From Deltaproteobacteria bacterium (GTDB lineage Bacteria > UBA10199 > DSSB01): a stretch of DNA of 10,232 nt. The position numbers were made by a program, and so were the translations under genes. The stretch's first letter is position 1. Each line of letters starts with the position of its first letter. Shown one piece after another: positions 7,789 to 10,232 of this stretch. The DNA lies in NCBI GenBank assembly GCA_021414045.1, contig JAIOPF010000264.1, positions 1-10,232 on the forward strand, read 5' to 3'. The notes under the pieces were generated by a model. The model worked only from the letters and a program-made list of their open reading frames with translations. It did not search any database and had not been told where the DNA came from.

Positions 7789-7947
7789 GATGGATTCGAG
7801 GTAGAGAAACGGCGGCATGTTGAATTTGAAGCTAACCATCGTCGCCAAGCTCTGCGATTGGGTCGTCGAGTTGGTGATGAAGAAATTGGCGATGATGAAG
7901 ATGATCAGGGCCGCTAGAATGACTTTTACGAAACGCCAGATGGCCAT
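7651..7947 (-). CDS. lapA: LapA-domain membrane protein, C terminus altered by frameshift
   Basis: LapA-domain (DUF1049) proteins are small inner-membrane proteins; in E. coli LapA works with LapB in controlling lipopolysaccharide synthesis. The 98-residue frame has a first membrane helix at about 6-25 (VILAALIIFIIANFF), a periplasmic loop, and a second helix at about 57-80 (VGYLLIIAFTLGML). It then runs into the 74-base duplication in the wrong frame, so the last 20 or so residues (from about MWDTC) are not native, and the expected basic, coiled-coil cytoplasmic tail is lost; that tail survives in another frame at 7469-7640. The start ATG (7945-7947) overlaps the stop of the HIT gene as TAATG, with AAGGAGA in the end of that gene as ribosome-binding site. 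The shortened protein may be made, but its function is doubtful. Confidence 0.72.
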   Translation of the reverse strand: MAIWRFVKVILAALIIFIIANFFITNSTTQSQSLATMVSFKFNMPPFLYLESIDFPVGYLLIIAFTLGMLFAALIGALIFMWDTCLSSPLPWECSSLP

Positions 7948-8444
7948 TAGGCTCTCCTTTTAGTCAATTTTGCGACCGCCGGTGCCAGGCGGTCGTAAGT
8001 TTCCCATAGATACTCGATCATGGTTTTCGTTTCACCTAAAACCGGCATCCAATTCGTATCTCCTACCCAGCGTGGGACGACGTGCAGATGAAGGTGGTCT
8101 CGGATGCCCGCCCCCCCCGCAGCTCCGAGATTAATCCCGAGATTGTGACCCTGGGGAAACATGGTTTTTTCGAGGGCTTTAATGGAGAGGCCCGCGAGCT
8201 CGAGCATCTCCGCCTGTTCCGCGGGCTTCAGCTTGGCCAAATCCTTGGTGTGCTTATAGGGGATCACCATCAGGTGCCCGTTGTTATAGGGGTATCGATT
8301 GAGAATGATGTAGTTGTGACGGCCGCGGTAGAGGATGAGGTTGTTGCGGTCATCCTTCTTCTTGGCGAGCTTGCAGAAAATGCAGCCCTCTTCCCGGGGG
8401 CCCAGGATGAATTCTTTTCTCCAGGGCGCCCAAAGGTTTTTCAT
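7947..8444 (-). CDS. HIT-family nucleotide hydrolase, Ap4A phosphorylase-like
   Basis: HIT proteins are nucleotidyl hydrolases or transferases acting through a histidine triad. The motif is clear: DHLHLHVVPRW, with His117, His119 and His121. A zinc-type pair Cys21-Cys24 (CIFC) and His65 (PYKH) are present. The opening LWAPWRKEFI and the segments NRYPYNNGHLMV and GDTNWMPVL match the subgroup related to mycobacterial Ap4A phosphorylase (Rv2613c), so cleavage of diadenosine tetraphosphate is the likely activity, although substrate is not provable from sequence. Length (165 residues) fits. The start ATG at 8444 overlaps the stop of the IHF-like gene as ATGA, and the stop overlaps the lapA start by one base, so translation must be coupled. 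The ribosome-binding site before it (GGTGAG) is weak, which supports coupling. Confidence 0.92.
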   Translation of the reverse strand: MKNLWAPWRKEFILGPREEGCIFCKLAKKKDDRNNLILYRGRHNYIILNRYPYNNGHLMVIPYKHTKDLAKLKPAEQAEMLELAGLSIKALEKTMFPQGHNLGINLGAAGGAGIRDHLHLHVVPRWVGDTNWMPVLGETKTMIEYLWETYDRLAPAVAKLTKRRA

Positions 8445-8764
8445 TCGCCGCTCACCTTTTGCTTCGGCTCGGCGGCGCCTTCCGGTCCGCCGTTGATGCG
8501 CTCTTTCAGCTCTTTGCCGACCTTGAAGAAAGGAACTCGGCGCGTGGTGACGAAGACCTTTTCGCCGCTCTTGGGGTTGCGGCCTTGACGTGCCTGACGG
8601 GTCCGGACCTCGAAGCTGCCGAAGCCGCGGATTTCGATGCGGTCCCCTTGACTAAGGGATTCCGTCATCTTGTCAAAGACGGTGTCGACGATCAAGTCCA
8701 CCTCTTTGCGCGAGAGCGTCTTCAGCTGTTCCGTTAGGATGTCGACAAGATCGCTTTTGTTCAT
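8441..8764 (-). CDS. ihfB: HU/IHF-family DNA-bending protein, IHF-beta-like
   Basis: This 107-residue protein belongs to the HU/IHF family, which bends DNA as dimers. Helices occupy residues 3-39, followed by the signature RIEIRGFGSFEVR (42-54) and the beta-arm tip GRNPKSG (61-67), where Pro64 intercalates into DNA. VPFFKVGKELKERIN resembles IHF-beta more than HU, and the position downstream of rpsA also fits ihfB, but the distinction is not certain. A 17-residue Gly/Ala/charged tail (91-107) extends beyond the core. ATG 8764 is preferred over TTG 8785 because homology starts with MNKSDL and AAAGGGG precedes it at a suitable distance. It overlaps the stop of sppA as ATGA and the HIT gene start as ATGA. 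Confidence 0.92.
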   Translation of the reverse strand: MNKSDLVDILTEQLKTLSRKEVDLIVDTVFDKMTESLSQGDRIEIRGFGSFEVRTRQARQGRNPKSGEKVFVTTRRVPFFKVGKELKERINGGPEGAAEPKQKVSGE

Positions 8765-9660
8765 AGCATGATCCCCTTTGTCCAATAGAGCGCGCGACCT
8801 TCGCGCAGAAAATAAAATAGTTTCAGCAATCTCGATTCAGCCTGGCCGTCGGCCAAGAGCTCGATCAGCCCGGCCTTTTTCTTCTTCGGGTAGTAGAGCT
8901 CGGGAGCTTCCTTCCAACCCAGCATCGCTTGAACGACCTCAATGGCCTTCTGTTGGCCGCCGATCTCGTCGACCAGTTTCATCTTTTGGGCCTGCTCCCC
9001 GGTGAAGACACGGCCGTCCGCGAACTTGTCGACCTCTTCCATCGGGATATTCCGTCCCTTCGCAACCGCCGCCTTGAACTGGCGGTGCATGTCGTCCAGG
9101 ATTCCCTGCAGGTATTGCCGTTCTTCCGGCGTCAGCTCCCGTAGCGGGCTGCCGACGTCCTTCATCTTGCCGGCCTTGAGCACTTCGGCATGCACCTTCA
9201 AGAATTCCAGCAGCTGCTGGACATTCGTATAGTCCATCAGGACGCCGATGCTGCCCGTGATCGTCCCAGGCAGGGCGACAATCTTGTCGGCTGCCACGGC
9301 GATGTAATAACCGCCGGAAGCCGCCACCGTTCCCATCGAGACGACGACTTTCTTCTTCTCCTTCACCCGGAGGACGGCGTCGTATATCTCTTGCGAGGGA
9401 CTTACCGCCCCTCCCGGAGAATCAATCCGAAGGATCAGGGCCTTAAGATTGTCGTTGTCGTAGACTCGATTCAGTTCGTCCAGGGTGTCCTTGGGATCGA
9501 AGATACCGCCCTTGATCTCGACGACCGCGACCTTATTTCCCGAAAAAATCGAGGAACCCCCGCCCTCGGAAACCATGGAAAATGCAAAAATCAGCATGAT
9601 CCCCGCGAAACCGAGCAAGACGAGACTAACTAAAAGCAGCCAGAAGCTTTTACCCTTCAT
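8761..9660 (-). CDS. sppA: Signal peptide peptidase SppA, single-domain type
   Basis: SppA degrades cleaved signal peptides in the inner membrane with a Ser-Lys dyad. The 299-residue protein has one N-terminal membrane helix (about 6-28), then the protease domain in the periplasm. The nucleophile is Ser115 (VAASGGYY) and the general base Lys167 (AGKMKDVGSP); their 52-residue spacing equals that of Ser147-Lys199 in Bacillus SppA. DSPGGAV (80-86) and TITGSIGV (133-140) are further family motifs. Length is that of the short, single-domain form, not the 600-residue E. coli form. The start ATG (9658-9660) has no Shine-Dalgarno sequence; CCTCC immediately precedes it. The next in-frame ATG would cut off most of the membrane helix, so this start is kept. 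It lies 66 bases after rpsA and overlaps the IHF-like gene. Confidence 0.95.
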   Translation of the reverse strand: MKGKSFWLLLVSLVLLGFAGIMLIFAFSMVSEGGGSSIFSGNKVAVVEIKGGIFDPKDTLDELNRVYDNDNLKALILRIDSPGGAVSPSQEIYDAVLRVKEKKKVVVSMGTVAASGGYYIAVAADKIVALPGTITGSIGVLMDYTNVQQLLEFLKVHAEVLKAGKMKDVGSPLRELTPEERQYLQGILDDMHRQFKAAVAKGRNIPMEEVDKFADGRVFTGEQAQKMKLVDEIGGQQKAIEVVQAMLGWKEAPELYYPKKKKAGLIELLADGQAESRLLKLFYFLREGRALYWTKGIML

Positions 9661-9675
9661 GGAGGAAACACCGTT

Positions 9676-9704
9676 GGTAGGGGCTGGAAATTCCGGCCCC
9701 TACC
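9676..9704. other. Strong inverted repeat between rpsA and sppA
   Basis: GGTAGGGGCTGGAA (9676-9689) and TTCCGGCCCCTACC (9691-9704) are complementary over 14 bases with one T-G exception, giving a long GC-rich hairpin with a minimal loop. No T-run follows on either strand, so it is not a canonical intrinsic terminator. It could be an RNA processing or stabilising element that tunes sppA relative to rpsA, or a dispersed REP-like palindrome. Confidence 0.6.
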
Positions 9705-9726
9705 ATCCCAATGTGTTGTAAACGGA

Positions 9727-10232
9727 TTAATTCTTCGAAAGCACGTCGGACAAGGTCGCCGTGGAATCGCCCTGCTTGGCCCGGAAATCTTCCAGGGCCT
9801 GTTTCTCCGTCGATTTGTGATAGGCCCGGATGCTGAGGACCACGCGATGCTCTTTGTCATCGACGTTGGTCACTTGCGCCTCGAGCTCGTCGCCGATCGC
9901 GGGAGATTCGCCGTCCAGTTCTTTGTTCGGCAGGAAGCCTTGGACTTCTTCGCCCAAGTCGATGCTGACGCCATGATTTTCGACCGCGCTGACCTTGCCC
10001 TTGACGTGGCTGCCCGGAGCGAAGCCCTTCATGATCTTCTGATAGGGATCATCTTCGAGCTGCTTGACGCCCAAGGAAAAGCGTTCGTTCTCTTGGTCGA
10101 TATTGAGGACGACCGCGTCGACTTCTTGGCCCTTCGTATAGACTTCGGAAGGATGCTTGGCTTTGTGAGCCCAAGAGAAGTCGGACACGTGCACGAGACC
10201 GTCGATGCCCTCTTCGATGCCGATGAAGACGC
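9727..10232 (-). CDS. rpsA: Ribosomal protein S1 (only C-terminal part in window)
   Basis: S1 binds mRNA on the 30S subunit and helps start translation of structured messages. The last 167 codons are visible; the frame is open through 10232, so the gene begins outside the window. The fragment covers the end of one S1 RNA-binding repeat (VFIGIEEGIDGLVHVSD followed by WAHKAKHPSEVY and KGQEVDAVVLNID), the linking ERFSLGVKQLEDDP typical of S1, and a complete last repeat from about GSHVKGKVSAVENHGVSIDL to VVLSIRAY. The tail is charged and ends SDVLSKN, with TAA at 9727-9729. It is the promoter-proximal gene seen in this block, with sppA, the IHF-like gene and others following in the same direction. 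Confidence 0.96.
   Translation of the reverse strand, partial: VFIGIEEGIDGLVHVSDFSWAHKAKHPSEVYTKGQEVDAVVLNIDQENERFSLGVKQLEDDPYQKIMKGFAPGSHVKGKVSAVENHGVSIDLGEEVQGFLPNKELDGESPAIGDELEAQVTNVDDKEHRVVLSIRAYHKSTEKQALEDFRAKQGDSTATLSDVLSKN

Noticed and set aside
8765..8785. TTG start at 8785 for the IHF-like gene
   Set aside because: It would add seven residues without family support; ATG 8764 matches the family N terminus and has AAAGGGG upstream.

Overview
The window looks like chromosomal sequence from a hopanoid-making, Gram-negative bacterium of deltaproteobacterial type. Two things suggest this: a squalene-hopene cyclase with the sequence style of proteobacterial enzymes, and a block encoding ribosomal protein S1, SppA, an IHF-like protein, a HIT hydrolase and LapA, an order that recalls the rpsA-ihfB-lapA neighbourhood of Proteobacteria. 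The placement is inferred from gene content only.

Layout: positions 1-4837 are read on the + strand and 4859-10232 on the - strand, so the two halves converge near 4840-4860 with only 21 bases between them. The + half holds the 3' part of a squalene-hopene cyclase gene (its start lies before the window), a 184-base gap with a sigma-54-like promoter candidate, and an unrecognised 918-residue protein. The C-terminal half of that protein is two copies of a module of about 225 residues, resembling a Fis-type helix-turn-helix followed by units that look like the RNA polymerase alpha C-terminal domain.

The - half, in transcription order from the right edge, contains rpsA (3' part), sppA, an ihfB-like gene, a HIT-family (Ap4A phosphorylase-like) gene, a damaged lapA, cysK and ispH. 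From sppA to lapA the genes overlap by 1 to 4 bases and must be co-transcribed and translationally coupled. cysK and ispH follow with short gaps. After ispH, a type II toxin-antitoxin pair (ribbon-helix-helix antitoxin, MazF-like toxin) has its own strong sigma-70-type promoter with three 13-base phased repeats over it.

The clearest anomalies are: the lapA locus, where an imperfect 74-base tandem duplication shifts the frame and a second lesion (TAG) sits in the displaced 3' part; a near-perfect 14-base inverted repeat between rpsA and sppA without a T-run; and the duplicated-module protein, which I cannot assign to a known family. Apart from ispH (isoprenoid precursors) and the cyclase (hopanoids from squalene), which are pathway-linked but not co-operonic, the genes are housekeeping.
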